Source of the DNA: Methylobrevis albus
Lineage (GTDB): Bacteria; Pseudomonadota; Alphaproteobacteria; Rhizobiales; Pleomorphomonadaceae
Assembly: GCF_015904235.1 (NCBI RefSeq)
Contig: NZ_JADZLT010000055.1
Location: 1-64,000 of the forward strand
Reading direction: 5' to 3'
DNA: 64,000 nt
The position numbers and the translations under genes are program-made. Numbering within the stretch: the stretch's first letter is position 1; every line of letters starts with the position of its first letter. Of the stretch, positions 20,052 to 28,661 are shown one piece after another. The notes under the pieces are model-generated. The model saw only the letters and a program-made list of their open reading frames with translations, searched no databases and had not been told where the DNA came from.

Positions 20052-21385
20052 TGACCGACCATCCCCGCGTGCCGCGCACGCTGCCGCGCTTCTCGTCGAC
20101 CTTCGATCCGGCGACGCTGGCCGAGATCCGCCGCGCCTCGGCGACCGGCATCTACGACATCCGTGGTGGCGGCGCAAAGCGCAAGCTACCGAATTTCGAC
20201 GACCTGCTGTTTCTCGGCGCCTCGATCAGCCGCTATCCGCTGGAGGGCTACCGCGAGCGCTGCGGCACCGACGTGGTGCTCGGCACGCGCTTCGCGAAAA
20301 AGCCGATCGAGCTCAAGATCCCGATCACCATCGCCGGCATGAGCTTCGGTTCGCTGTCGGCGCAGGCGAAGGAGGCGCTCGGGCGCGGCGCCTCGACGAT
20401 GGGCACCTCGACCACCACCGGCGACGGCGGCATGACGCAGGAGGAGCGCGGTCATTCGTCGATCCTCGTCTATCAGTACCTGCCGTCGCGCTACGGCATG
20501 AATCCGGAAGACCTGCGCAAGGCCGACGCGATCGAGATCGTCGTCGGGCAGGGGGCGAAGCCCGGCGGCGGCGGCATGCTGCTCGGCCAGAAGATCAGCC
20601 CGCGCGTCGCGGCGATGCGCACGCTGCCCGAAGGCATCGACCAGCGCTCGGCCTGCCGCCATCCCGACTGGACCGGCCCGGACGACCTCGAGATCAAGAT
20701 CGAGGAGCTGCGCGAGATCACCAACTGGGAGAAGCCGATCTACGTCAAGGTCGGCGCCTCGCGGCCCTATTACGACACGGCGCTGGCGGTGAAGTCGGGC
20801 GCCGACGTCATCGTGATCGACGGCATGCAGGGCGGCACGGCGGCGACGCAGGACGTCTTCATCGAGCACGTCGGCATCCCGACGCTGGCGGCGATCCGGC
20901 CGGCGGTGAAGGCGCTGGAAGACCTCGGCCTGCATCGCAAGGTGCAGCTCATCGTCTCGGGCGGCATCCGCAACGGCGCCGATGTGGCAAAAGCGCTGGC
21001 GCTCGGCGCCGACGCGGTGTCGATCGGCACGGCGGCGCTGGTGGCGCTCGGCGACAACGACCCGGCGTGGGAGGCCGACTACCAGGCGCTCGGCACCACG
21101 GCGGGGGCCTACGACGACTGGCACGAGGGCAAGGACCCGGCGGGCATTACCACGCAGGACCCGGCGCTCGCGGCCCGGCTCGACCCGGTCGCGGCCGGGC
21201 GGCGGCTCGCCAACTATCTCAGCGTGCTGACGCTGGAAGCCCAGACGATCGCGCGCGCCTGCGGCAAGAGCCACGTGCACAACCTCGAGCCGGAGGATCT
21301 GGTGGCGCTGACGGTGGAGGCGGCCGCGATGGCCGGCGTGCCGCTGGCGGGGACGGACTGGGTGCCGGGCGGGGTGCGGTACTGA
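20048..21385 (+). CDS. glxD: FMN-binding glutamate synthase family protein (GlxD/MgsC-like)
   Basis: A 445-residue TIM-barrel FMN enzyme equivalent to the synthase domain of GltB. Visible blocks are PITIAGMSFGSLS, GDGGMTQEERGHSS, QGAKPGGGGMLLG, IDGMQGGTAAT and the FMN phosphate site GGIRNGADVAKALALGADAVSIG. The CHLNTC-type iron-sulfur cysteine cluster of GltB is not seen. With GlxB and GlxC it should make glutamate, or N-methylglutamate if methylamine is used as in methylotrophs. A type III glutamine synthetase follows. The exact product is not decided by the sequence. Confidence 0.88.
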   Translation: MMTDHPRVPRTLPRFSSTFDPATLAEIRRASATGIYDIRGGGAKRKLPNFDDLLFLGASISRYPLEGYRERCGTDVVLGTRFAKKPIELKIPITIAGMSFGSLSAQAKEALGRGASTMGTSTTTGDGGMTQEERGHSSILVYQYLPSRYGMNPEDLRKADAIEIVVGQGAKPGGGGMLLGQKISPRVAAMRTLPEGIDQRSACRHPDWTGPDDLEIKIEELREITNWEKPIYVKVGASRPYYDTALAVKSGADVIVIDGMQGGTAATQDVFIEHVGIPTLAAIRPAVKALEDLGLHRKVQLIVSGGIRNGADVAKALALGADAVSIGTAALVALGDNDPAWEADYQALGTTAGAYDDWHEGKDPAGITTQDPALAARLDPVAAGRRLANYLSVLTLEAQTIARACGKSHVHNLEPEDLVALTVEAAAMAGVPLAGTDWVPGGVRY

Positions 21386-21400
21386 GGGGGTAGCCTCGGC

Positions 21401-21591
21401 CTTGCCGTGGGGCCTCCCCCCTCCCTGTCCCTCCCCCGCTTCGCAGGAGAGGGGACGATGGGCGCGAGGACTTTCGCAAGAGCCGGCGTTGCGCCGAGGC
21501 GGAACGCTGATGATCGAGGCGCCCCATCCTCCTGCGTCCCCTCTCCTGCGAAGCGGGGGAGGGACAGGGAGGGGGGAAGGCCCCGCGGCAC
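21401..21591. repeat. 190-base inverted-repeat element, family A, copy 1
   Basis: Two long arms, 21401-21457 and 21536-21591, are reverse complements over about 50 bases; the core is CTCCCCCGCTTCGCAGGAGA and its complement. Between them is an ~80-base loop that also matches, in reverse orientation, the loop of the second copy at 45816-46004. The unit is therefore a defined repeat element and not a simple terminator. It lies between glxD and glnT; the remaining ~135 bases before glnT show no recognised feature. Confidence 0.85.
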
Positions 21592-21726
21592 GAAGCCTGC
21601 AAGACAATGAGACCAGACTAGCAGCACCATCGCCGACACGAGAGCGAAGCTCCGGCGGCCGCGCGGCGCAGAGGGGACGGGGCTCGGCGGCAGCCGCTCC
21701 GTAGCGATCCAAGGGGAACAACGCGG

Positions 21727-23028
21727 ATGACGGCCAGCCTGTCGGAGATCGCGCGCGAGCGCGGCATCAAGTATTTCCTGATTTCCTACGCCGATCTGTT
21801 CGGCGCCATGCGCGCCAAGCTGGTGCCGGCGGTCGCGATCGACGGCATGGTGAAGAACGGCGCCGGGTTCGCCGGCTTCGCCACCTGGCTCGACATGACG
21901 CCGGCCGATCCGGACCTCTTCGCGATCCCCGATCCGGCGAGCCTGATCCAGCTGCCGTGGAAGCCGGAAGTGGGCTGGCTCGCCGCCGACCTCTGGATGG
22001 ACGGCAAGCCGGTGGAGCAGGCGCCGCGGCTGGTGCTGAAGCGCCAGATCGCCGCCGCCGCCGAACTCGGCTACGTGATGAAGTCCGGCGTCGAGTGCGA
22101 GTTCTTCCTCGTCGCGCCCGACGGCAAGGCGATCGCCGACGGCGCCGACACCCAGGCGAAGCCCTGCTACGACCAGCAGGCGCTGATGCGCCGCTACGAC
22201 GTGATCACCGAGATCTGCGACGCGATGCTGGCGCTCGGCTGGCAGCCGTACCAGAACGACCACGAGGACGCGAACGGCCAGTTCGAGATGAACTGGGAAT
22301 ACGACGAGGCGCTGCTCACCGCCGACCGGCACATGTTCTTCAAGTACATGGTGAAGTCGATCGCCGAGAAGCACGGCCTGCGCGCGACGTTCATGCCCAA
22401 ACCCTTCCTCGAGCTCACCGGCTCGGGCTGCCACTCGCACGTCTCGCTGTGGCAGGGCGACGTCAACGTGTTCGACGATCCGGACGGCGAGCTCGGCATT
22501 TCGGCGCTCGGCTACCAGTTCCTCGGCGGGCTGCTGGCGAATTCCGACGCGATCTGCGCCCTCACCAACCCGACGGTGAACTCCTACAAGCGCCTCAACG
22601 CGCCGCGCACCACCTCGGGCGCCACCTGGTCGCCGAACTCGATCACCTACACCGGCAACAACCGCACCCACATGGTGCGCATTCCCGACGCCGGCCGGTT
22701 CGAGGTGCGCCTCGCCGACGGCGCCGCCAACCCCTACCTGCTGCAGGCCGGCATCCTCGCCGCCGGGCTCGAGGGCATCGCGACCAGGGCCGACCCGGGC
22801 GCGCGGCTCGACATCGACATGTATGCGCTGGGGCACACGGTCGCCGACGTGCGCAAGCTGCCGCTCAACCTGCTCGACGCGATCCGGGTGTTCGAGGCCT
22901 CCGACGTGCTGAAGCAACGGCTCGGCGCCGGCTTCGTCGGCTCCTATGCCAAGCTGAAGCACCAGGAATGGAACAGCTTCTGCCGGTTCCTGACCGAGTG
23001 GGAGCGGCAGAACACGCTCGACTGCTGA
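21727..23028 (+). CDS. glnT: Type III glutamine synthetase-like ligase (GlnT; GmaS possible)
   Basis: A 433-residue ATP-dependent ligase of the glutamine synthetase family. Metal-site glutamates lie in SGVECEFFLV, NDHEDANGQFEMNW and RFEVRLADGAANPYL; the glutamate/ATP site has GSGCHSHVSLW and NSYKRLNAPRTTSGATWSPN. In rhizobia GlnT follows glxBCD. In methylamine users the homologue GmaS makes gamma-glutamylmethylamide. No N-methylglutamate dehydrogenase genes are next to it, so plain glutamine formation is equally possible. It is separated from glxD by the family A repeat and may have its own promoter. Confidence 0.88.
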   Translation: MTASLSEIARERGIKYFLISYADLFGAMRAKLVPAVAIDGMVKNGAGFAGFATWLDMTPADPDLFAIPDPASLIQLPWKPEVGWLAADLWMDGKPVEQAPRLVLKRQIAAAAELGYVMKSGVECEFFLVAPDGKAIADGADTQAKPCYDQQALMRRYDVITEICDAMLALGWQPYQNDHEDANGQFEMNWEYDEALLTADRHMFFKYMVKSIAEKHGLRATFMPKPFLELTGSGCHSHVSLWQGDVNVFDDPDGELGISALGYQFLGGLLANSDAICALTNPTVNSYKRLNAPRTTSGATWSPNSITYTGNNRTHMVRIPDAGRFEVRLADGAANPYLLQAGILAAGLEGIATRADPGARLDIDMYALGHTVADVRKLPLNLLDAIRVFEASDVLKQRLGAGFVGSYAKLKHQEWNSFCRFLTEWERQNTLDC

Positions 23029-23071
23029 GAGCGATCGCGCGCGAGCATCGCCGGGACCATGCCGGCGACGC

Positions 23072-24454
23072 TCAGCCGAGGCGGCCGACGAGCAGCTCGT
23101 CGTAGATCGCCCGCTCGGCCGCCCAGTCGTGCCGGCTGCTCGGGCGCGCCTTTTCGAAGTAATGCGCCGAGGCCGCGTCGGGGCCGATCTGGTCGATCAT
23201 CGAGAAACCGTAGGTGCCGACATTGGCAAGGCCGCCGCGCAGCCGCGCGAGCAGGCCGAGTACGGTGAGCCCGGCGCTGGGGCGGGCGTCGAGCCGCGCC
23301 ATCAGCGGATCGGCGGCGTCGTCGGGGAAGCAGGCGACGCGGTAGCCGGCGGCGATGAGGTCGATCGGCAGCGACCAGTTGCGACAGAGCTGCATGAACC
23401 GCACCCCGGCGAGGACGAGGCGCGTGTCCGGCCCGACGTTGCGGATGAGTTTCTGGCGGTCGGTCGCGGCGCGCACCAGCACGTCGGTGCGCGTGCCGTA
23501 GTCGGGCGCGAACGCCGGCGCGACGGAGAAGTCGTTGAAGCGGACGACGACGTCGTGGGCGTCGATCGCCGCGCCGTTGCCGCGGCCGATCTCGATGCCG
23601 GAATTGCCGACGACGGCGATGCGCAAGGCGGGATCGGCGAGGTCCGACCAGAGCCGGTCGCGCTCGGCCCGCAAATGCGCGGCCGCCGCGATGACGGCGG
23701 CTGCGGCGGCGTGGTGCGCCGGGTCGGCGGCCGCGACGGCGCCGCCTGCGACCAGCGCGGCGATCGGTGGCGAGGTGGCGGCAAGGCGCGTGAGCGCCGG
23801 CTCGGCCTTGAGGCGGTCGATGATCTCGGCATCGCGGCCGAGGGCCGCGAGCAGGGCGAATTCGTCGGCGGCCATCGCGGCGGCGACGGCCGGCGCACGC
23901 GCCATCACCGCCCGGCAGAGGTCCAGCAATCGCTGCGACGCGCCCTCTCTTGTCCACAGCATGACGAGCGCCGAGCGCGCACTCGTCTGCAGCGGATCGT
24001 CGGCGCCGGCGAGAAACGCCGCGGCCTCGCCGAGGGCCGGTTCGTCGAGGCCGCCGGCCTTCGAACGCAGCGTCATGATCTTGCTGGCGGCGTAGGGGGC
24101 GTGGCCGTCGATCCGCGCGACCTCGGCCCAGACCCGCTCGGCAAGATCGAGATCGCCGCGCTTCACCAGAGCGAGGCCGATGTCCTCGACGAAATCATAC
24201 ACCTCCCCGGCCGGCACGCTGCCGAGCCGCCCGGCCGCGATCCTTGCCGCCTCGACCGGCTGGCCGGCCCGCGCGAGGCAACTCGCCTGGCGCATCCGGG
24301 CCCGCGGCATGCCGAGCAGGTGACACTTGCGCCAGAGCCGCGCCGCGCCCTCGAAGTCGCCGGCGCGCGCGGCCGCCTTCGCCCGGGCGGCGATCCGGCG
24401 GGTGACGGCGTCGTCGCCGGGCGTGGCGGGGGGATTGTCATCGGTCGATGTCAT
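23072..24454 (-). CDS. Glycosyltransferase family 29 (sialyltransferase-like) protein with helical N-terminus
   Basis: A 460-residue protein. Residues from about 277 carry the order of GT29 motifs: a motif-L-like block IAVVGNSGIEIGRGNGAAID followed by HDVVVRFNDF; a motif-S-like block PSAGLTVLGLL near 391-401; TYGFSMID; and HYFEK (H431-K435), the motif VS position. Residues 10-250 are Ala/Arg-rich helices resembling tetratricopeptide-like repeats. There is no signal peptide or membrane helix, unlike animal sialyltransferases. No CMP-sialate synthesis gene is in the window, so donor and acceptor are unknown. The start is uncertain because no clear ribosome site precedes 24454. It is divergent from a response regulator. 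Confidence 0.72.
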   Translation of the reverse strand: MTSTDDNPPATPGDDAVTRRIAARAKAAARAGDFEGAARLWRKCHLLGMPRARMRQASCLARAGQPVEAARIAAGRLGSVPAGEVYDFVEDIGLALVKRGDLDLAERVWAEVARIDGHAPYAASKIMTLRSKAGGLDEPALGEAAAFLAGADDPLQTSARSALVMLWTREGASQRLLDLCRAVMARAPAVAAAMAADEFALLAALGRDAEIIDRLKAEPALTRLAATSPPIAALVAGGAVAAADPAHHAAAAAVIAAAAHLRAERDRLWSDLADPALRIAVVGNSGIEIGRGNGAAIDAHDVVVRFNDFSVAPAFAPDYGTRTDVLVRAATDRQKLIRNVGPDTRLVLAGVRFMQLCRNWSLPIDLIAAGYRVACFPDDAADPLMARLDARPSAGLTVLGLLARLRGGLANVGTYGFSMIDQIGPDAASAHYFEKARPSSRHDWAAERAIYDELLVGRLG

Positions 24455-24636
24455 GACGGGTCCGGCGGGAAGGATGGTGCGTGCCAGATGCTGAACCGGC
24501 GGCCGGGAGGAACGAGCCTTGCGCCGTCTGCCCCCCGGCGCCATGATCGGATCTTGCCGGCTTTGGCGGCAGCGCGCCAGCGGCAGTCGCCGCCGCGGGG
24601 CCGGGGCGACGCACGGTCCGGCGCCGTCATACGCCG

Positions 24637-24651
24637 TTAACCATTTGTTAA
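24637..24651. promoter_or_regulatory. CtrA-type binding site (TTAA-N7-TTAA)
   Basis: TTAACCATTTGTTAA is an exact TTAA-N7-TTAA match to the known CtrA recognition pattern of alphaproteobacteria, rare in DNA this GC-rich. It lies 85 bases before the response-regulator start and upstream of the divergent GT29 gene, so it could control either. Confidence 0.6.
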
Positions 24652-24736
24652 CCATAATCCTCGATTCTCACGAATCAGCCTCGTCGAAGCCTGCGCGAGC
24701 GAACGCCGGTAGCACGGGTCTGCGGGAGATCGGGCG

Positions 24737-25948
24737 ATGGCCCACGGCGATTCTCTTCGGCCCCGTTCGTCCCTCGCGGACACGAACGCCGGCCTCGACA
24801 TTTCCGGCTTCGTGCCGGCACCGGCCCGCGATGTGCGCGTCCTCGTGCTCGACGACGACGAGGTCGACGCCAAAACCCTCGCCTACTATCTCGACCGGGT
24901 CGAGGGGTTCCGGTTCAAGGCCAAGCATGTCACGACGCCCGAACAGGCGCTCGCCGCCATCGGGCGCGAGAGCTTCGACCTGTGCATCGCCGACTACTGG
25001 CTCGGCGCCGAAAGCGCGGTCGGCTTCATCACCGAACTCGGCCGCCGTCCCGAGGCGCCGCCGGTCGTCGTGCTGTCGCAGCTCGATTCCGGCGACATCC
25101 AGGACATCGGTCTCCGGGCCGGCGCGGCCGCCTTCCTCAGCAAGGACCTGCTGACGCCCGAACTGATCGGCAGCACGCTGCGCAGCGTGCTGCACGACGC
25201 TCGCCGGCAGAGCGCGCTGCAACTGCGCATCCTCTCCGAGGCCGACCGCGCGGACATGGCGGCCGGCACCGTGCTCGACTGGCTGAAGGGCCTCAGCGCC
25301 CGCGTCGACCGCATCCATGCCGCCGCCGCGATCGGCCGCAGCCTCGCCAACACCGAGGCCGGCCAGACCCAGGACTATCTCGACGAGATCCTCGCCTCGA
25401 CCTCCGAGGTGCGGCGCGACCTCTATGAGCAGGTGGCGCGGCTACGCGACGCCGGCCGGCTGGGCCCGGTGGTCAGCCGCGTCGATGTCGCCGGCGTCGT
25501 CGCCGAGGTGGTGCGCACGATGCAGGCCGAGGCGGACCGGGCCGGCATGGGGCTCGACTACGTGCGCCCGGCGCTGCCGGTGCACGTCGACTGCGACGAG
25601 GACGGGCTGCGCAGCGCGCTCAGGCTGCTGTTCATCGGCGCGATCCGCCATGCGCCGCGGCCGGGCCCGATCACGATCCGCATCCGCATGCAGGGCGGCG
25701 GGCTGCAGATCCTGGTGCGCCAGCCGGCGCGGCTTACCTTCGCCGGCGGGCTCGACTGGGACGGCCGCGCCGGGCCGATCGATCTCGCCAGCCTCGTCGT
25801 CGACCGGCTCGTCTCGGTGCTGATGCTGGTCGAGGCGATGATCGAGCGCCAGCCCGGCCGGCTCGACGTGCTGCGCATCGAGGCCGAAGAGGCGGAGTTC
25901 GCGCTCTGCCTGCCGATGCGCCGCGCCCCGGAGCGTCTCGCCGGCTGA
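24737..25948 (+). CDS. Response regulator receiver fused to a degenerate histidine-kinase-like domain
   Basis: A 403-residue protein. The receiver domain (about residues 33-155) has the acidic pocket LDDDE, the phosphoacceptor D86 in CIADYWLG and K136 in FLSKD. The rest resembles the dimerisation helix and ATPase fold of a histidine kinase, but the N-box asparagine is replaced (LRLLFIGAIRHA) and no DxGxG box is visible. It has no recognisable H-box. It probably binds partner proteins and does not phosphorylate them, as known for pseudokinase phosphotransfer partners of CtrA pathways. It has no DNA-binding output domain. A CtrA-type site lies upstream. Confidence 0.75.
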   Translation: MAHGDSLRPRSSLADTNAGLDISGFVPAPARDVRVLVLDDDEVDAKTLAYYLDRVEGFRFKAKHVTTPEQALAAIGRESFDLCIADYWLGAESAVGFITELGRRPEAPPVVVLSQLDSGDIQDIGLRAGAAAFLSKDLLTPELIGSTLRSVLHDARRQSALQLRILSEADRADMAAGTVLDWLKGLSARVDRIHAAAAIGRSLANTEAGQTQDYLDEILASTSEVRRDLYEQVARLRDAGRLGPVVSRVDVAGVVAEVVRTMQAEADRAGMGLDYVRPALPVHVDCDEDGLRSALRLLFIGAIRHAPRPGPITIRIRMQGGGLQILVRQPARLTFAGGLDWDGRAGPIDLASLVVDRLVSVLMLVEAMIERQPGRLDVLRIEAEEAEFALCLPMRRAPERLAG

Positions 25949-26039
25949 CCGCGAGGGCTCGTGCGGTAACCCGTCCGAAAGGGGCGAATCACCTAGGCTG
26001 GTCGCCGGGGGCCGCATGCTGCGGCCGATCGGAGGCTGC

Positions 26040-27635
26040 ATGGTCCTGCCGTTCGAAGTCGTCGCCTGGTCGAGCGTGGTCGCGGCGGTGGCCGCCGTGC
26101 TGGCGCTGCTCGTCGCACTGCGGGCGCTTGCCGTCGCCGGTCGCCCGGGCGGGCAGGCGATCGCGGCGCTCGCCGCCGCCGAGGCGCGGCTCGAACGGCT
26201 GACCCGCGACGAGTTCCGCGCCTCCCGCGACGAGGCCTCCGCCGGCGCGCGCGAACTGCGCGTCGAGGTCGGCGGCTCGATCCGCGGCCTCGCCGACGGC
26301 GTGCTGACGCAGATGGCCGAGCTGTCGCGGCTGCAGAAAGATCTCTTTCAGGGATTTTCCAACCAGCTCCGCGATGGCGCCGTGGAGACCGAGCGGCGGC
26401 AGTTGCAGAGCCAGGTGGCAATGCTCGGTGCGCTGAAGGACATCCGCGACCATCTCCTGCAGCAGGTCGAGGCGATGAAGGGCGACAACGCCGGCCACGC
26501 CCGGGCGCTCGCCGAGCGCACCGCCGCCAGCCTCGCGCAGTTCGGCGAGACCAGCGCGGCGCAGATGGCGCAGCTGTTCGCGATCCAGAAGGCGCAGCAC
26601 TCCGATTTCGCCGAGCGGCTCGGAACGCTCGGCGCCGCGAACGCCGCCGCCAGCGAGGCGCTGCGCCAGGCCGTGGAGGCGCAGCTGTCGGGGCTCCGGC
26701 GCGAAAACGCCGAAAAGCTCGACCAGATGCGCGTCACCGTCGACGAGAAGTTGCAGGGCACGCTGGAGCAGCGGCTCGGCGAGAGCTTCAAGCTGGTCGG
26801 CGACCGGCTCGAGGCGGTGCACCGCGGGCTCGGCGAGGTGCAGACGCTGGCCGCCGGCGTCGGCGACCTGAAGCGGGTGCTGACCAACGTCAAGACGCGC
26901 GGCGGCTGGGGCGAGGTCCAACTCGGCGCGCTGCTCGAGCAGCTGCTGACGCCGGCGCAGTACATCGCCAACGCCTCCGTCGCCGAGACCGGCGGCGAGC
27001 GGGTCGAGTTCGCCGTCCGCCTGCCGGGCGGCGACGACGGCCGCGAGGTACTGCTGCCGATCGACGCGAAGTTCCCGGTCGAGGACTGGGAGCGGCTGCA
27101 ACTCGCCGCCGATGCCGGCGACCGCGACGGCGTCGAGGCGGCGGCGAAGGCGCTCGACCAGCGGCTGCGGCAGTCGGCGCGCGACATCGCCGACAAATAC
27201 GTGCTGCCGCCGCGCACCACCGATTTCGCGATCCTGTTCCTGCCCACCGAGGGGCTGTTCGCCGAGGTGATCCGGCGGCCGGGCCTCACCGACGAGCTGC
27301 AACGGCAGTTCCGCGTGGTGGTGGCCGGGCCGACGACGCTGGCGGCGTTGCTCTCCAGCCTGCAGATGGGTTTCCGCACGCTGGCGATCCAGGAACGCTC
27401 CAGCGAGGTCTGGCAGATCCTCGCCGGGGTCAAGACCGAGTTCGGCAAGTTCGGGCCGGTGCTGGAGAAGGTGAAGAAGAAGCTGCAGGAGGCGTCGAAC
27501 ACGCTCGACCAGGCCGACGTGCGCAGCCGGGCGATTGGCCGGCGGCTGCGCGACGTCGAAACATTGCCGCAGCCGGCCGCGGTTCTGGCGCTGGAGGTCG
27601 ACGGCTTCGACGAGGAGGAAGAAACGGCCGCGTGA
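26040..27635 (+). CDS. rmuC: DNA recombination protein RmuC
   Basis: A 531-residue protein with an N-terminal membrane helix (about residues 4-28), a long coiled coil (about 40-270) rich in Gln/Glu/Ala, and the RmuC nuclease-like domain. That domain has TRGGWGEVQLGALLEQLL, LPIDAKFPVEDWERL and TTDFAILFLPTEGLFAEV. RmuC limits DNA inversions at short repeats. The chosen ATG follows GGAGGCTGC; an in-frame ATG 24 bases upstream is less likely. It stands alone, about 100 bases before a small Dabb gene. Confidence 0.92.
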   Translation: MVLPFEVVAWSSVVAAVAAVLALLVALRALAVAGRPGGQAIAALAAAEARLERLTRDEFRASRDEASAGARELRVEVGGSIRGLADGVLTQMAELSRLQKDLFQGFSNQLRDGAVETERRQLQSQVAMLGALKDIRDHLLQQVEAMKGDNAGHARALAERTAASLAQFGETSAAQMAQLFAIQKAQHSDFAERLGTLGAANAAASEALRQAVEAQLSGLRRENAEKLDQMRVTVDEKLQGTLEQRLGESFKLVGDRLEAVHRGLGEVQTLAAGVGDLKRVLTNVKTRGGWGEVQLGALLEQLLTPAQYIANASVAETGGERVEFAVRLPGGDDGREVLLPIDAKFPVEDWERLQLAADAGDRDGVEAAAKALDQRLRQSARDIADKYVLPPRTTDFAILFLPTEGLFAEVIRRPGLTDELQRQFRVVVAGPTTLAALLSSLQMGFRTLAIQERSSEVWQILAGVKTEFGKFGPVLEKVKKKLQEASNTLDQADVRSRAIGRRLRDVETLPQPAAVLALEVDGFDEEEETAA

Positions 27636-27736
27636 TCCGGCGCGGCGACGGGGGTGCTGGAAACGCCGCGCCGGGCACTCTATAGGGACGGGGCCGCCGC
27701 TTGCGGTGCAGCAGACATCTCCGCGCGAGGCCCGGC

Positions 27737-28078
27737 ATGATCCGCCATATCGTCTTCTTCAGCGCCCGCGACCGGGCCGACGTCGAGGCGATCCGCGCCG
27801 GGCTCGCGATTCTTGCCGGCATTCCGCACGCCGACCGGCTGGAAGTCGCGGTGAACGCGCGTGCCGACGCGCTGTCGGGCGAGGTCGACGTCGTGGTCTA
27901 CGGCGAGTTTGCCGATGCCGCAGCGCTCGCCGCCTACAAGGCGCATCCGCTGTACCAGCGCTCGATCGAGCTGGTGCGGCCGCTGCGCGAATTGCGCATC
28001 GCCGCCGACTACGAGACGGCGACGGCGGCGATCGGCAGGGCCGGCGTCGCCCCGGTCAGCGGTGCACCTTCGTCGTGA
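27737..28078 (+). CDS. Dabb-domain (stress-responsive A/B barrel) protein
   Basis: A 113-residue protein starting MIRHIVFFSARDRADVEAI, the hallmark first strand of the ferredoxin-like dimeric A/B barrel family. It continues with VDVVVYGEFADAAALAAYKAHPLYQ near the end of the barrel. Members are small dimeric proteins of mostly unknown function. Its last 23 bases overlap the 3' end of the convergent YHS-domain gene. Confidence 0.85.
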   Translation: MIRHIVFFSARDRADVEAIRAGLAILAGIPHADRLEVAVNARADALSGEVDVVVYGEFADAAALAAYKAHPLYQRSIELVRPLRELRIAADYETATAAIGRAGVAPVSGAPSS

Positions 28079-28520
28079 GCTTCACCTCGGGCCAGTTGCC
28101 GTCGGCGCGGGCGATGTAGCCCGGCACGTCCTTCGCCCAGGTCGCCTGCACGCCGGTGTCGTAGTTGAGGTAGAGCTTGCCGTCGACGATGGTGAAAGCG
28201 GCGGGGTCGATGCCGGCCTTGTAGCCGCGTGCCGTGCCATAGGCGCAGAAGCCGCCGTATTGCGGGGCGTAGCGGGCGGGATCGGCGAGGAAGGCGTCGC
28301 GGTTGCCGGTGTCGGCGAAGCGGAAGGTCGCGCCGGCGTGCTCGGCGGTGATGTCGGCCCGGCCGGCGACGGGGGCGGCGTCCTCGAAATAGGCGACCGG
28401 GTCGTAGCCCTTGATCGCGACGCCGTCGATCTCGTTGATCTCGCCGGCGTGGGCGGCGCCCGATGCCGCGAGTGCGACGGCCAGCACGACCGCGCCAAGC
28501 CATCCTCGATGACTGTTCAT
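28056..28520 (-). CDS. Exported YHS-domain protein
   Basis: A 154-residue protein with a signal peptide (about residues 1-25, ending GAAHA). It carries the YHS core GVAIKGYDPVAYFEDAAPV, FADTGNRDAFLADPARYAPQYGGFCAYG. The family pattern is linked to metal handling, with the conserved cysteine seen here in GFCAYG. It is probably periplasmic. It converges with the Dabb gene and overlaps it by 23 bases; the minus-strand chemoreceptor gene lies about 140 bases upstream. Confidence 0.88.
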   Translation of the reverse strand: MNSHRGWLGAVVLAVALAASGAAHAGEINEIDGVAIKGYDPVAYFEDAAPVAGRADITAEHAGATFRFADTGNRDAFLADPARYAPQYGGFCAYGTARGYKAGIDPAAFTIVDGKLYLNYDTGVQATWAKDVPGYIARADGNWPEVKLTTKVHR

Positions 28521-28661
28521 CTTGTTGGTCCTCCCACGGCGACCCGCCGCGGAAGGCAGAATGTCGCCGACGGAAGCCGGCGTCCAAACACGAACGGCGC
28601 CGGGGTCTTCACGTCCGCTCGACGGCGGCGCGAGGCCGCCGCCGCGCAGCGTGACGGGAGC

